In this document: positions 28,976 to 38,044 of the stretch, piece by piece
Position numbering within the stretch: the stretch's first letter is position 1
Layout of the letters: the number at the start of each line of letters is the position of its first letter
DNA from: Enterococcus villorum
GTDB lineage: Bacteria > Bacillota > Bacilli > Lactobacillales > Enterococcaceae
Reading direction: 5' to 3'
DNA length: 61,050 bases
Assembly: GCF_007990225.1 (NCBI RefSeq)
Contig: NZ_BJWF01000014.1
Location: 1 to 61,050, forward strand
Program-made: the position numbers and the translations under genes
Notes under the pieces: model-generated
The model's input: the letters and a program-made list of their open reading frames with translations, nothing else
Told to the model about the DNA's origin: nothing
The model's database searches: none

Positions 28976-30049
28976 TTGGAAAAACAATCCATTTACGGTT
29001 TAACAATTGAAGAATTGACGACATGGTTTTTAGAAAACGGCGAAAAAAAATTTCGAGCATCACAAGTTTGGGAATGGCTCTATCAAAAGCGTGTAAGAGA
29101 TTTTGCTGAGATGACCAACTTGTCAAAGGATTTAATTGCCAAATTAACCAAACACTTTATCATTAATCCATTGAAACAAATGGTTGTCCAAGAAGCATCT
29201 GACGGTACAGTGAAATATTTATTTGAATTACCTGATAAAAATATGATCGAAACTGTCTTAATGAGACAAGAGTATGGATTATCTGTTTGTGTCACGACAC
29301 AAGTAGGCTGTAATATCGGTTGCACATTTTGTGCCAGCGGGCTTTTAAAGAAGAACCGTGATTTAACTGCGGGGGAAATTGTGGCACAGATCATGATGGT
29401 CCAACACTACTTTGACGAGCGACAAGAAGGCGAACGTGTTTCTCATGTTGTGGTGATGGGGATTGGAGAGCCTTTTGATAACTATAATAATGTCATGAAT
29501 TTCTTGCATATTATCAATGATGCGAAAGGGTTAGCCATTGGGGCACGACATATTACCGTTTCAACAAGTGGTTTGGCTAATAAAATCAAAGAATTTGCTA
29601 ACAATGGGTTACAAGTAAACTTAGCAATCTCACTACATGCACCAAACAATGAGATCCGTACGTCAATCATGCGTATCAATCGAAGTTTTCCAATTGAAAA
29701 ATTGATGGATGCAGTCGATGACTATCTAGAAAAAACCAATCGACGGATCACATTTGAATATATTATGTTAAACCAAGTAAACGATCGTCCAGAGCACGCC
29801 CAACAGTTGGCAGATTTACTAAAAGATAAGAAAAAACTGACCTATGTAAACTTGATTCCTTATAATCCAGTAAGTGAACATGATCAATACTCAAGAAGCC
29901 CTAAAGCAGATGTCTTAAAATTTTATGATGTATTGAAAAAAAATGGCATCAACTGTGTGATCCGCAAAGAGCATGGCACAGATATTGACGCAGCATGCGG
30001 GCAATTACGTAGTAAACAAATGAAAAAGGAAAAAGCAACAACAAAATAA
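28976..30049 (+). CDS. rlmN: Dual-specificity 23S rRNA A2503 / tRNA A37 methyltransferase RlmN
   Basis: 357 residues, TTG start with GAGGG 8 bases upstream. Radical-SAM enzyme that methylates C2 of adenine. CNIGCTFC gives the three Fe-S cysteines (112, 116, 119); the second catalytic cysteine is Cys341 in [21 protein letters not shown], and [11 protein letters not shown]-like ([10 protein letters not shown]) motifs follow the family. Glu97-type region [17 protein letters not shown] precedes the cluster. Full length. Housekeeping gene with its own promoter. Confidence 0.96.
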   Translation: MEKQSIYGLTIEELTTWFLENGEKKFRASQVWEWLYQKRVRDFAEMTNLSKDLIAKLTKHFIINPLKQMVVQEASDGTVKYLFELPDKNMIETVLMRQEYGLSVCVTTQVGCNIGCTFCASGLLKKNRDLTAGEIVAQIMMVQHYFDERQEGERVSHVVVMGIGEPFDNYNNVMNFLHIINDAKGLAIGARHITVSTSGLANKIKEFANNGLQVNLAISLHAPNNEIRTSIMRINRSFPIEKLMDAVDDYLEKTNRRITFEYIMLNQVNDRPEHAQQLADLLKDKKKLTYVNLIPYNPVSEHDQYSRSPKADVLKFYDVLKKNGINCVIRKEHGTDIDAACGQLRSKQMKKEKATTK

Positions 30050-30092
30050 AAAATGACGAACTTAGGAATGACACACATTTTTTAGTTGAACG

Positions 30093-30136
30093 AATTTGAG
30101 GCAGAAGTCGTCCACTCATAGAAGATGGACGGTTTT
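30093..30136. repeat. GGCAGAAGTCG hairpin, first copy (IS605-end-like)
   Basis: AGGCAGAAGTCG runs into a hairpin, CGTCCA (30109-30114) with TGGACG (30126-30131), followed by GTTTTTG. The same GGCAGAAGTCG-plus-hairpin occurs at 53089. Sequences of this layout form the right ends of IS200/IS605 elements and the 3' part of TnpB guide RNAs, so this may be a relic; it can also terminate rlmN transcription. Bases 30137-30386 hold nothing convincing. Confidence 0.4.
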
Positions 30137-30386
30137 TGCCATTTTTTATAGGAAAAAGAAGGATACACAGAAATAGCCTATATAGTAAAACATTCAATGA
30201 TTGTTCAAACAATTTATATAGATTAAATGATAAGTGAAAAGCTTAGCCCTCATTTCAAAAAGAGGAAGAAAATCAAGTGAGTGATTATCTTAAGAATTTC
30301 ATGGGAAAGATAAATGAAGTGTAAGAGAAATTAAAACAATTGTGTTTGATGGGAATAAGAATTATTCATACGTTAAATAAAGCGCT

Positions 30387-30420
30387 AAAAGACGACAAAC
30401 CACAAGGATTGTCGTCTTTT
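30387..30420. terminator. Bidirectional terminator
   Basis: AAAAGACGACAA and TTGTCGTCTTTT, perfect 12-bp arms with a 10-base loop. It ends the minus-strand small gene at 30452 and would also stop rightward transcription. Confidence 0.75.
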
Positions 30421-30451
30421 GATGTTTTAATTCTACCTGTAAAATTTTGTA

Positions 30452-30625
30452 CTAATGTCGTTTACGTTGGCTCAACCCAAGTCCATAAAGTAGCCAAGAA
30501 AGACCAAAGCAGAACAATCCATATAGAAAATTTTCAGTAACCCGAAATACTGCAAGACTCGAAATAATAGCTAACCATAAAAATATAAAAGTCTTTCTAT
30601 GCTTTGTCATACTTTCCAGTTTCAT
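30452..30625 (-). CDS. Small two-helix membrane protein
   Basis: 57 residues on the minus strand, ATG at 30625 with AAAGGAGAG 10 bases upstream. After a basic start (MKLESMTKHRK) come two hydrophobic segments, TFIFLWLAIISSLAVFRV and LYGLFCFGLSWLLYGLGL, and a basic end SQRKRH. A terminator lies 31 bases after the stop. It was found by reading the antisense strand. Size, two helices, basic ends and a good ribosome site make a real gene likely; function unknown. Confidence 0.6.
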   Translation of the reverse strand: MKLESMTKHRKTFIFLWLAIISSLAVFRVTENFLYGLFCFGLSWLLYGLGLSQRKRH

Positions 30626-30961
30626 ATAGCCATCACTCTCCTTTTTTTACTGTAAACAAGTGCTTGTTGATAATAAGCATAATTTTTGAACGATCGCCTT
30701 AATTATTCTAACACTCATGAAAATTATTTGGAACATTATCTATATTCGCTTGTACAATTGAAGGAATTAATCTTTTCTCTATTACTCCCACCAAGTTTCT
30801 TTTGTAGCCTAAGTAGCTTTAAATAAATAGATAAAAATTGTTTCCTATAGTTTTCAAAATTAGCTTCTTACACTTGAAGTCACCTATTTTGCCTTTCATA
30901 AGCATAACCTTTTCTTTTTTTATTTATGTACTGCTACAATAGGCAAAGAGGGGGAATGGCT

Positions 30962-31504
30962 ATGATCATCAGTGAATTTGATCGTGATAATTTAGTTTTA
31001 AGAGACCAGCTTGCGGATCTTTTGAGGCTAACTTGGCCCGATGAATACGGCAAAGAGCCGATGAAAGAGGTAGAGCAATTGCTGACACCGGAGCGTATTG
31101 CGGTATCAGCAATTGAAGGAGATGAGTTGCTTGGCTTTGTTGGAGCGATTCCCCAATATGGCAAAACTGGTTGGGAGTTACATCCTTTAGTGGTCGCAAG
31201 CTCACATCGTAAACAGCAAATTGGTACTCGCTTAGTTACTTATTTAGAAAAAGAAGTTGCTTCACGTGGTGGAATCGTTATCTATTTGGGGACTGATGAC
31301 ACCGAGGGACAAACTAGTCTGAGTGAAGTCGATTTATTTGATCAAACATTTGAGAAATTAAAAGAAATAAAGAATAAAAATCATCACCCTTACAGCTTTT
31401 ATGAAAAGTTAGGTTATCAAATCGTCGGAGTAATACCAGATGCCAATGGATGGTACCAACCTGACATTTGGATGGCTAAACGTATTGTAAAAAAAATCAA
31501 ATAA
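30962..31504 (+). CDS. aac(6')-I: Aminoglycoside 6'-N-acetyltransferase, AAC(6')-Ii type
   Basis: 180 residues from ATG 30962, which gives the family N-terminus MIISEFDR; an ATG two codons upstream is closer to the GAGGGGG site and might also be used. GNAT enzyme that transfers acetyl from acetyl-CoA to the 6' amine. Nearly the whole length follows AAC(6')-Ii as I recall it: LLRLTWPDEYG, GAIPQYGKTGWELHPLVV, RKQQIGTRLVTYLEKE (acetyl-CoA loop), GGIVIYLGTDD, HPYSFYEKLGYQIVGV, NGWYQPDIWMAK. Such genes are chromosomal and species-specific in the E. faecium group. Single gene with its own terminator. Confidence 0.93.
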   Translation: MIISEFDRDNLVLRDQLADLLRLTWPDEYGKEPMKEVEQLLTPERIAVSAIEGDELLGFVGAIPQYGKTGWELHPLVVASSHRKQQIGTRLVTYLEKEVASRGGIVIYLGTDDTEGQTSLSEVDLFDQTFEKLKEIKNKNHHPYSFYEKLGYQIVGVIPDANGWYQPDIWMAKRIVKKIK

Positions 31505-31518
31505 ATTAAATACATGTT

Positions 31519-31578
31519 ACATGCGAATGTTAAAGAAAAAATCAGTGATTTTATTCTTTAGCATTCGCATGTTTTTTT
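31519..31578 (+). terminator. Terminator after the acetyltransferase gene
   Basis: ACATGCGAATG (31519-31529) pairs with CATTCGCATGT (31562-31572); inner TAAAGAA/TTCTTTA also pairs; T7 follows. Confidence 0.9.
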
Positions 31579-31708
31579 GTTTATAAAAATGACAACTGAT
31601 ATTTTTTTTGCTAAATCCGAACATTCGCGCCTTCTTTTAGCAGGAAGGTTTATTTTCAATAATTATTTTATTTTTTTCTAAATTGTAAAAAAACCTTTAA
31701 AATCAGCT

Positions 31709-31723
31709 ATTTTTCTGAAAAAA
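31709..31723. promoter_or_regulatory. CodY-like box, upstream
   Basis: ATTTTTCTGAAAAAA matches the CodY consensus AATTTTCWGAAAATT with three mismatches, upstream of the oppA promoter. Confidence 0.4.
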
Positions 31724-31778
31724 ATGTTGGATATTTCACATTTTTCCGATTATTTTAAAAAAAATCATTCAAAAGGTA

Positions 31779-31807
31779 TTGCTTTTTTAATAATTATTCA
31801 TTAAAAT
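31779..31807 (+). promoter_or_regulatory. oppA promoter
   Basis: -35 TTGCTT (31779-31784), exact 17-base spacer, -10 TAAAAT (31802-31807). Start codon 59 bases downstream. The rest of the 31579-31866 leader is extremely AT-rich without another gene. Confidence 0.7.
31786..31800 (+). promoter_or_regulatory. Candidate TldR target inside the oppA promoter
   Basis: TTTAA (31786-31790) followed by TAATTAT (31791-31797). The putative TldR guide at 39144 begins with the same TAATTAT. The site lies wholly between -35 and -10, where a bound guide-RNA complex would block polymerase. Seven matched bases in AT-rich DNA is modest evidence: TAATTAT also occurs at 31660, but after TTCAA. Confidence 0.5.
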
Positions 31808-31830
31808 CTTAAACAACTCAGAAAAAATTA

Positions 31831-31845
31831 ATTATTCTGAAAATT
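31831..31845. promoter_or_regulatory. CodY-like box, downstream
   Basis: ATTATTCTGAAAATT differs from AATTTTCWGAAAATT at two positions. It lies just downstream of the predicted start of transcription. CodY repression of opp operons is well known in lactic acid bacteria. Confidence 0.6.
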
Positions 31846-31866
31846 TCGAAAAAAGGGGTACGAGAG

Positions 31867-33534
31867 ATGAAAAAGAAATGGGTATTTAGCATGATAGCTT
31901 TGAGTGGGCTAGTACTTGCAGGCTGTTATGGCGGAGGAAGTTCAAATACAAAAAGTAGTAATTCAGCTAATGGCGGTTCTGCTGATGGAGGCGGAGTATT
32001 TAATTTAGTCGTACCTCAAGAAATGCCAACTGCAGATTTATCTTTAGCAACAGATACCATTAGTTTTACTGCATTAAATAATGTCTATGAAGGAATTTAT
32101 CGTTTAGATAAAGACAGTAAACCACAACCAGCAGGTGCGAGTGAACTTGCAGATGTAAGTGACGATGGGTTAACTTATAAAGTCAAATTACGAGAAGATG
32201 CAAAATGGTCAAATGGAGATCCTGTGACTGCTGCTGATTATGTTTACGGATGGCAACGGACAGTAGATGCTGCGACAGCTTCTGAATATGCTTATCTTTT
32301 TGCACCAGTGGCTAACGCTGAAGATATCACTGCTGGTAAGAAAGACAAATCAGAATTAGGAATCAAAGCAGTAGGCGATTATGAATTAGAAATTACATTA
32401 ACTAAACCAACGCCATATTTCCAATATTTACTTGCTTTCCCATCATTCTTCCCACAAAATCAATCCGTTGTTGAGAAAAATGGCGATGCTTATGCTTCAG
32501 CAAGCGATAAAGCCGTTTACAATGGACCATTTACTTTAGAAGGATTTGATGGGCCAGGAACAGATACTGAATGGTCATATAAGAAAAATGAAAATTACTG
32601 GGATAAAGATTCTGTAAAATTATCAGAAATTAAAGTAAGTGTAGTGAAAGAATCTTCTACAGCTTTAAATCTATTCAAAGATGGACAAGCGGATGATGTC
32701 ATCCTTTCAGGTGAATTAGCCCAACAAAATGCAAATGATCCTGCTTATACTTCTGTCAAAGAAGCACGTACAAGTTACATTGAATTGAATCAACGTGAAA
32801 AAGATTCACCGTTTAACAATGTAAACTTAAGAAAAGCCATTTCTTATTCAATCAACCGTGAAGCATTGGTTAAACAAGTGTTAGGTGATGGTTCTGTGGT
32901 ATCTACTGGATTAATTCCAGCTGATATTTCAAAAAATCCAGAAACAAATGAAGACTTTGCAAAAGAAGCGGGCGAACTTGTTTCTTATGACAAAGCAAAA
33001 GCCAAAGAATATTGGGAAAAAGCTAAGAAAGAACTTGGCATTGATTCTCTTGAATTTAACTTGATGGCTTCTGATGATGATGCATCGAAAAAAGTAATTG
33101 AATATATCCAAAATTCAATTCAAGAAAACTTAGATGGAATAAAAGTCAAACCAACACCAGTACCGTTTTCTGTTCGTTTAGATCGTTCATCATCAGGTGA
33201 TTTTGATGCTGTATTAGGTGGATGGGGTGCTGACTATTCTGACCCAAGTAGCTTTACTGATTTATTCACTACAGGTAATTCTTACAACCGTGGACAATGG
33301 AGTAATGCGGATTACGATAAAGCAGTAGCAAATTCAAATACAAAAGATGCGAGTGACGAACAAGCACGCTGGGCTGATTTACAAGAAGCAAATAAAATCA
33401 TGGCCGACGATATGGGTGTCATTCCAGTTTACCAAAAAGCAGAAGGTCACTTAGTCAATGAAAAAATCAAAGGAATTGTTCATCATGCAGCAGGAGCTTC
33501 ATGGGATTACAAATGGACATACGTAGAAGAATAA
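31867..33534 (+). CDS. oppA: Oligopeptide ABC transporter substrate-binding lipoprotein OppA
   Basis: 555 residues after AAAAGGGG. Lipobox VLAGC (Cys20) followed by a flexible Gly/Ser linker (GGGSSNTKSSNSANGGS). Family 5 solute-binding protein: YEGIYRLDKDSKPQPAGA, LREDAKWSNGDPVTAADYVYGWQRTVD (the signature region), YNGPFTLEGFDGPG, NVNLRKAISYSINREALV, and GGWGADYSDPSSFTDLF. Captures peptides outside the cell for OppBCDF. It is separated from oppB by a perfect palindrome and an antisense gene, an arrangement that would allow excess OppA over the other subunits. Confidence 0.95.
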   Translation: MKKKWVFSMIALSGLVLAGCYGGGSSNTKSSNSANGGSADGGGVFNLVVPQEMPTADLSLATDTISFTALNNVYEGIYRLDKDSKPQPAGASELADVSDDGLTYKVKLREDAKWSNGDPVTAADYVYGWQRTVDAATASEYAYLFAPVANAEDITAGKKDKSELGIKAVGDYELEITLTKPTPYFQYLLAFPSFFPQNQSVVEKNGDAYASASDKAVYNGPFTLEGFDGPGTDTEWSYKKNENYWDKDSVKLSEIKVSVVKESSTALNLFKDGQADDVILSGELAQQNANDPAYTSVKEARTSYIELNQREKDSPFNNVNLRKAISYSINREALVKQVLGDGSVVSTGLIPADISKNPETNEDFAKEAGELVSYDKAKAKEYWEKAKKELGIDSLEFNLMASDDDASKKVIEYIQNSIQENLDGIKVKPTPVPFSVRLDRSSSGDFDAVLGGWGADYSDPSSFTDLFTTGNSYNRGQWSNADYDKAVANSNTKDASDEQARWADLQEANKIMADDMGVIPVYQKAEGHLVNEKIKGIVHHAAGASWDYKWTYVEE

Positions 33535-33559
33535 GCAATTAGCGCAAAAAAAAGAGGAA

Positions 33560-33600
33560 GAGATTGAGACAATTGTCTCAATCTCTCTCCTTTAAATTTT
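33560..33600. terminator. Palindromic terminator or attenuator after oppA
   Basis: A 26-bp perfect palindrome (33560-33585; arms GAGATTGAGACAA / TTGTCTCAATCTC) then T-rich TTTAAATTTTT. It may partly stop oppA transcription and also end the convergent minus-strand gene. Confidence 0.7.
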
Positions 33601-33602
33601 TA

Positions 33603-33947
33603 TCAAATAAACGTTAAAATTGCTAATAAGACAGAAAGAGCAAGTAAGATTCCGGCAATGATCAGCCAAAAGGTATACATACCGTAGCTGGCAGACGAGA
33701 GTGAAGAAAATTCTGGTTTTTTCTTGCGGTTTCTTGTACGGGCTAAATAAATAGATCGTTGAAAATGATCAAAGAAACCTGAGGAAAAAACCCATAAAAA
33801 TCCGCCGATAATTAAAAACGGCAACGCACATAAAAATAAATCATTTGATAATTGAGTGAGTGTGAGTGAATGATTCAAACTATTTTTTATCATAATTAGG
33901 AGAATCAAGACCACCGCAATTACGTAAGGTAGAAACTTTTTTTTCAT
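33603..33947 (-). CDS. DUF3899-like membrane protein, antisense within the opp operon
   Basis: 114 residues, ATG at 33947 after AAAGGAGC. Three membrane segments: FLPYVIAVVLILLIMI, LFLCALPFLIIGGFLWVFSSGFF and FWLIIAGILLALSVLLAIL, with a basic loop YLARTRNRKKKPE between the last two. The middle GGFLWVFSSGFFDHF resembles DUF3899. Its orientation is opposite to the surrounding opp genes. Codons around residue 18 contain a 14-base match (33886-33899, minus strand) to the putative TldR guide region. Function unknown. Confidence 0.7.
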   Translation of the reverse strand: MKKKFLPYVIAVVLILLIMIKNSLNHSLTLTQLSNDLFLCALPFLIIGGFLWVFSSGFFDHFQRSIYLARTRNRKKKPEFSSLSSASYGMYTFWLIIAGILLALSVLLAILTFI

Positions 33948-34029
33948 CCATTTGCTCCTTTATCTTTGGTTCATTATTAATAATGTAGCGAAACATTTGT
34001 CAGAAGTCAAAAGCTAGGGGGAAACATTA

Positions 34030-34971
34030 GTGAATAGTTATATAAAATATGTATTGAAACGTGTCTTCTTTATGGTAATCACACTTTGGTTGATTGCAAC
34101 GATTACGTTCTTGTTAATGCAATTATTACCAGGTACACCTTATACCAACCAAGAGCGGTTAAGTCCTGAGACGATTGCTATGCTGAATAAACAAGTAGGT
34201 CTTGATAAACCGGTGATTGTCCAATACGGTATTTATTTGTCAAACTTACTTCAAGGAGATTTTGGTATTTCCTTCCAGTTTAAAAATCAACCAGTCGCTA
34301 ATTTATTGGCTGGAAGAGTCGGTCCATCTTTACAATTAGGACTACAGGCGATTATTTTTGGTACATTTTTTGGCACGATCTTGGGAACCATTTCTGCCAT
34401 GAAACAAAATACATGGGCAGATACTTCATCCACTTTGATTGCTATTTTAGGACGTTCAATTCCTAACTTTGTCTTTGCGGTTTTACTACAATATATCTTT
34501 GCAATTAAATTACATGTCTTGCCAATTGCGAAATGGGATGGTTTTATGTATACAATCCTACCAACTATTGCGTTAGCCATGTCACCTTTAGCTGATTCCG
34601 CACGTTTTATTCGAACGGAGATGGTCGAGGTTTTACACAGTGATTATGTTGAATTAGCAAGAGCTAAGGGGTTAAGTCGTTGGGAAATTGCTTTTAAACA
34701 TGGCCTTCGAAACAGCTTAATTCCATTATTAACATTATTAGGACCTTTAGCCGTTGCTTTGATGACTGGTTCCTTAGTTGTAGAAAATATTTTTGCAATA
34801 CCAGGTATTGGTGAACAGTTTGTCAAGTCAATTACGACTAATGATTATCCCACTATTATGGCTGTGACCATTCTTTATTCCTTTATGTTGATCTTTGTGA
34901 TATTAGTGGTAGACCTGCTTTACGGGTTAGTTGATCCAAGAATACGTGTTTCAGAAGGGAGTCGAAGCTAG
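34030..34971 (+). CDS. oppB: Oligopeptide ABC transporter permease OppB
   Basis: 313 residues, GTG start with AGGGGG upstream. Six membrane helices. The N-terminal YVLKRVFFMVITLWLIATITFLLMQLLPGTPY and the conserved DSARFIRTEMVEVLHSDYVELARAKGLSRWEIAFKHGLRNSLIPLLT coupling loop define the OppB/DppB type. The ending GLVDPRIR is also characteristic. Abuts oppC without gap. No promoter is visible between 33948 and 34029, so oppBCDF probably depends on read-through from oppA. Confidence 0.95.
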   Translation: MNSYIKYVLKRVFFMVITLWLIATITFLLMQLLPGTPYTNQERLSPETIAMLNKQVGLDKPVIVQYGIYLSNLLQGDFGISFQFKNQPVANLLAGRVGPSLQLGLQAIIFGTFFGTILGTISAMKQNTWADTSSTLIAILGRSIPNFVFAVLLQYIFAIKLHVLPIAKWDGFMYTILPTIALAMSPLADSARFIRTEMVEVLHSDYVELARAKGLSRWEIAFKHGLRNSLIPLLTLLGPLAVALMTGSLVVENIFAIPGIGEQFVKSITTNDYPTIMAVTILYSFMLIFVILVVDLLYGLVDPRIRVSEGSRS

Positions 34972-36015
34972 ATGGAATTGTTACCAAAGCGTTATGAAAA
35001 CATTGCAGATATTCCGGCAGATAAATTTCTTCCGTTGCAAAAAAGTACAGAAGAAGAACGTGAACAAATTGCGACTCCTTCATTGAATTTTATTCAAGAT
35101 TCTTGGCGCCGTTTAAAGAAAAACAAAGCAGCCGTTGTCTCAATGATTCTATTATCAATCATCATTTTGATTTCGATCATTACTATTTTTGTTTCACCAC
35201 ATAATCCAACCGCTCAAAATGTCGATTATATTAATTTACCTCCCCGTATTCCTGGTATCAATATTGATGGGTTGAATGGGAAGGCAATGGTTGGCGGAGA
35301 ATTAGTTGATAAATATGCCCAAGCGAATGTCCCTGCGAACGTTAATTTCTTTTTAGGAACAGATGGTTTAGGACGTGACGTGTTGAGTCGTTTATTTATG
35401 GGAACAAGAATCTCTTTACTAATCGCGTTTATCGCCGCTCTTTTAGACGTAACAATTGGTGTGGCTTATGGATTGATTTCCGGGTTATTAGGCGGACGTA
35501 TTGATAATGCCATGCAACGTTTCTTAGAAATCCTATCTGGTATACCTAACTTAGTCGTCATGATTTTAATGCTCGTTGTTTTTGAGCCTGGTATTTTTTC
35601 AATCGTCGCAGCGATGGCCATTACGAACTGGATTCCTATGGCTCGTATTGTTCGTGCACAGACATTGAAATTGAAAGATCAAGAATATGTATTAGCAGGA
35701 ATGACATTAGGTGAATCAAAATTAAAAATTGCTTTTAAACATATTTTACCGAATATCTCAAGCGTCATTATTATCCAAATGATGTTTAGTATACCGACAG
35801 CCATTTTCTTTGAAGCCTTTTTAAGTTTCATTGGCTTAGGGCTAACACCACCAGCTGCTTCTTTAGGAACCATGCTTAGCGATGGGTATAAAACATTCTT
35901 GTACCTTCCTTATCTATTATGGATTCCTGCAGCTACGTTGTCAGTTATCATGATTGGGTTCAATTTATTAGCTGACGGGCTACGTGATGCCTTTGATCCT
36001 AAAATGAAAGAGTGA
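34972..36015 (+). CDS. oppC: Oligopeptide ABC transporter permease OppC
   Basis: 347 residues. N-terminal cytoplasmic extension, then DSWRRLKKNKAAVVSMILLSIIILISII, a large outer loop with FFLGTDGLGRDVLSRLFMGTRISLL (the OppC signature), and the EAA loop MARIVRAQTLKLKDQEYVLAGMTLGESKLKIAFKHILPN. It ends LADGLRDAFDPKMKE, as in other OppC proteins. It starts one base after the oppB stop, so translation is coupled. Confidence 0.95.
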   Translation: MELLPKRYENIADIPADKFLPLQKSTEEEREQIATPSLNFIQDSWRRLKKNKAAVVSMILLSIIILISIITIFVSPHNPTAQNVDYINLPPRIPGINIDGLNGKAMVGGELVDKYAQANVPANVNFFLGTDGLGRDVLSRLFMGTRISLLIAFIAALLDVTIGVAYGLISGLLGGRIDNAMQRFLEILSGIPNLVVMILMLVVFEPGIFSIVAAMAITNWIPMARIVRAQTLKLKDQEYVLAGMTLGESKLKIAFKHILPNISSVIIIQMMFSIPTAIFFEAFLSFIGLGLTPPAASLGTMLSDGYKTFLYLPYLLWIPAATLSVIMIGFNLLADGLRDAFDPKMKE

Positions 36016-36020
36016 GTACT

Positions 36021-37103
36021 ATGACAAAAATTCTTGAAGTGAAAGATTTGCAAATCTCATTTGATACGTATGCTGGAAAAGTTCAAGCCATTCGTGGTGT
36101 CAATTTTCATTTAAATAAAGGAGAGACCCTAGCGATTGTAGGGGAATCTGGAAGTGGGAAATCAGTCACCACGAGAAGTATTATGAGATTGTTATCAAGT
36201 AATGCCAACATTGATTCTGGCGAGATTTTATTCAAAGGCAAGAACATTGTTGAGAAGACAGAAAAAGAAATGCAAAAAATTCGTGGGAAAGAAATTGCCA
36301 TGATTTTCCAAGATCCGATGACTTCTCTTGATCCAACGATGACGATTGGGAAACAAGTCGCTGAATCTTTACGTAAACACAACAAGGTGTCAAAAAAAGA
36401 AGGGCAAGAGGCTGCATTAGAGCTACTAAAATTAGTAGGGATTCCAGATGCTGAGAAACGGATTAATAGTTATCCTCATCAATTTTCAGGAGGTCAGCGC
36501 CAACGGATTGTTATCGCCATTGCGTTGATCTGTTATCCAGAAATTTTAATTGCCGATGAACCGACCACGGCTTTAGATGTAACAATTCAGGCTCAAATTT
36601 TAGAGCTTTTAAAAGAAATCCAAACAAAAATCGACACATCTATCATTTTCATTACCCATGACCTTGGCGTAGTCGCTAATGTGGCTGATCGTGTAGCAGT
36701 TATGTATGGTGGGAAAATTATCGAAGTTGGCACATCAGAAGAAATTTTCTACCATCCGCAACATCCTTATACATGGGGATTATTAGGATCGATGCCAACC
36801 TTAGATAGTGGCAATGAGCGACTTTATGCCATTCCAGGTTCGCCACCTGATTTATTGAATCCGCCTAAAGGGGATGCTTTTTATCCCCGAAATGAATTTG
36901 CTTTACAAATTGATGCGGAACAGGAACCACCATTTTTTGAATTGTCAAAAACACATAAAGCCGCTACATGGCTATTGGCACCTCAAGCACCAAAAGTCAA
37001 TCCACCTGAGGAAATTAAGCGACGTTGGGCGATTTTTGAAGAAAAACAAAAAGCATATAGCCAAGGGGGGATGACCAATGCGAAAAAAACTGTTAGAAGT
37101 TAA
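36021..37103 (+). CDS. oppD: Oligopeptide ABC transporter ATPase OppD
   Basis: 360 residues from ATG 36021; a GTG at 36012 overlapping the oppC stop is an alternative start. Walker [15 protein letters not shown]-loop [13 protein letters not shown], signature [15 protein letters not shown], Walker [16 protein letters not shown]-loop [22 protein letters not shown]-terminal OppD/F extension includes [12 protein letters not shown] and [17 protein letters not shown]; the usual three-to-four cysteine cluster of many OppD C-termini is absent. Overlaps oppF by 26 bases. Confidence 0.95.
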   Translation: MTKILEVKDLQISFDTYAGKVQAIRGVNFHLNKGETLAIVGESGSGKSVTTRSIMRLLSSNANIDSGEILFKGKNIVEKTEKEMQKIRGKEIAMIFQDPMTSLDPTMTIGKQVAESLRKHNKVSKKEGQEAALELLKLVGIPDAEKRINSYPHQFSGGQRQRIVIAIALICYPEILIADEPTTALDVTIQAQILELLKEIQTKIDTSIIFITHDLGVVANVADRVAVMYGGKIIEVGTSEEIFYHPQHPYTWGLLGSMPTLDSGNERLYAIPGSPPDLLNPPKGDAFYPRNEFALQIDAEQEPPFFELSKTHKAATWLLAPQAPKVNPPEEIKRRWAIFEEKQKAYSQGGMTNAKKTVRS

Positions 37104-38031
37104 AGGATTGAAGCAATACTTCAATGTGGGCAAAAAAAATGAAGTTCGTGCGGTCAATGACATCAGTTTTCATATTTATGAAGGAGAAACCTTTGGATTA
37201 GTTGGTGAATCCGGCAGTGGAAAATCAACGACTGGACGAACAGTTATACGCTTGTATGAGCCAACTGGTGGAGAAATTCTATTCGACGGAAAAGACGTGA
37301 CCAAACTTAAAGGAAAACAAGAAATGGCTAAGTTTCGCCATGAAGTTCAAATGATTTTTCAAGATCCCTATGCATCATTGAATCCTCGAATGAAAGTTCG
37401 AGACATCATTGCAGAAGGAATTGATGTCAATGGTTTGGTAAAATCACCCGACGAACGTTCTGCAAAAGTAGACGAGTTACTCCGTACTGTAGGGTTAAAT
37501 CCGAGTCATGGCACTCGTTATCCTCATGAGTTTTCAGGGGGGCAACGTCAACGGATCGGGATCGCCCGGGCACTAGCGGTCAATCCTCGCTTTATTATTT
37601 GTGATGAGCCCATTTCTGCTTTAGATGTTTCGATTCAAGCACAAGTGGTGAATCTTTTACAAGACCTACAAAAACAAGAGCAATTAACTTACTTATTTAT
37701 TGCCCATGACTTATCAATGGTCAAACATATTAGTGATCGTATTGGTGTGATGCACAATGGTCGCTTATTAGAAATGGGAACCAGCGATGAGATTTATAAT
37801 TATGGCGTGCATCCTTACACTGAAAGTTTGTTATCAGCCATTCCGCATCCAGATCCTGATCATGAAAGACAACGCAAAAGAATTAAATATCAAGCAGAGC
37901 CTGATGATGGACAAGAACGTTGTTTAAGAGAAATCGCTCCTGAACATTTTGTTTATGCAACCGAGCAAGAAGTGGCTTATTATACGAAAAAATTAAAACA
38001 AAAAAAGGAAACCTTACTTGTGACAACCTAG
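37078..38031 (+). CDS. oppF: Oligopeptide ABC transporter ATPase OppF
   Basis: 317 residues after GGGGGATGACC. Walker [24 protein letters not shown] (OppF type), Q-loop [14 protein letters not shown], signature [15 protein letters not shown], Walker [16 protein letters not shown]-loop [26 protein letters not shown]-terminus [24 protein letters not shown]. With OppD it powers peptide import. Its TAG stop (38029-38031) overlaps the AGGAGG site of the next gene, tldR, so the two are on one message. Confidence 0.96.
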   Translation: MRKKLLEVKGLKQYFNVGKKNEVRAVNDISFHIYEGETFGLVGESGSGKSTTGRTVIRLYEPTGGEILFDGKDVTKLKGKQEMAKFRHEVQMIFQDPYASLNPRMKVRDIIAEGIDVNGLVKSPDERSAKVDELLRTVGLNPSHGTRYPHEFSGGQRQRIGIARALAVNPRFIICDEPISALDVSIQAQVVNLLQDLQKQEQLTYLFIAHDLSMVKHISDRIGVMHNGRLLEMGTSDEIYNYGVHPYTESLLSAIPHPDPDHERQRKRIKYQAEPDDGQERCLREIAPEHFVYATEQEVAYYTKKLKQKKETLLVTT

Positions 38032-38044
38032 GAGGTAAGTGATT

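Noticed and set aside
30284-30323. 14-residue peptide frame (GTG start, SDYLKNFMGKINEV)
   Set aside because: There is a loose GAGG upstream, but the length and lack of any supporting context make it indistinguishable from chance.
30340-30540. 66-codon plus-strand open frame
   Set aside because: It runs straight through the strong palindromic terminator at 30387-30420 and overlaps the better-supported minus-strand gene; it has no ribosome site.
31655-31666. Another TAATTAT in the opp leader as a TldR target
   Set aside because: Preceded by TTCAA rather than TTTAA and outside the promoter core; it mainly shows that the 7-base match can recur in AT-rich DNA.
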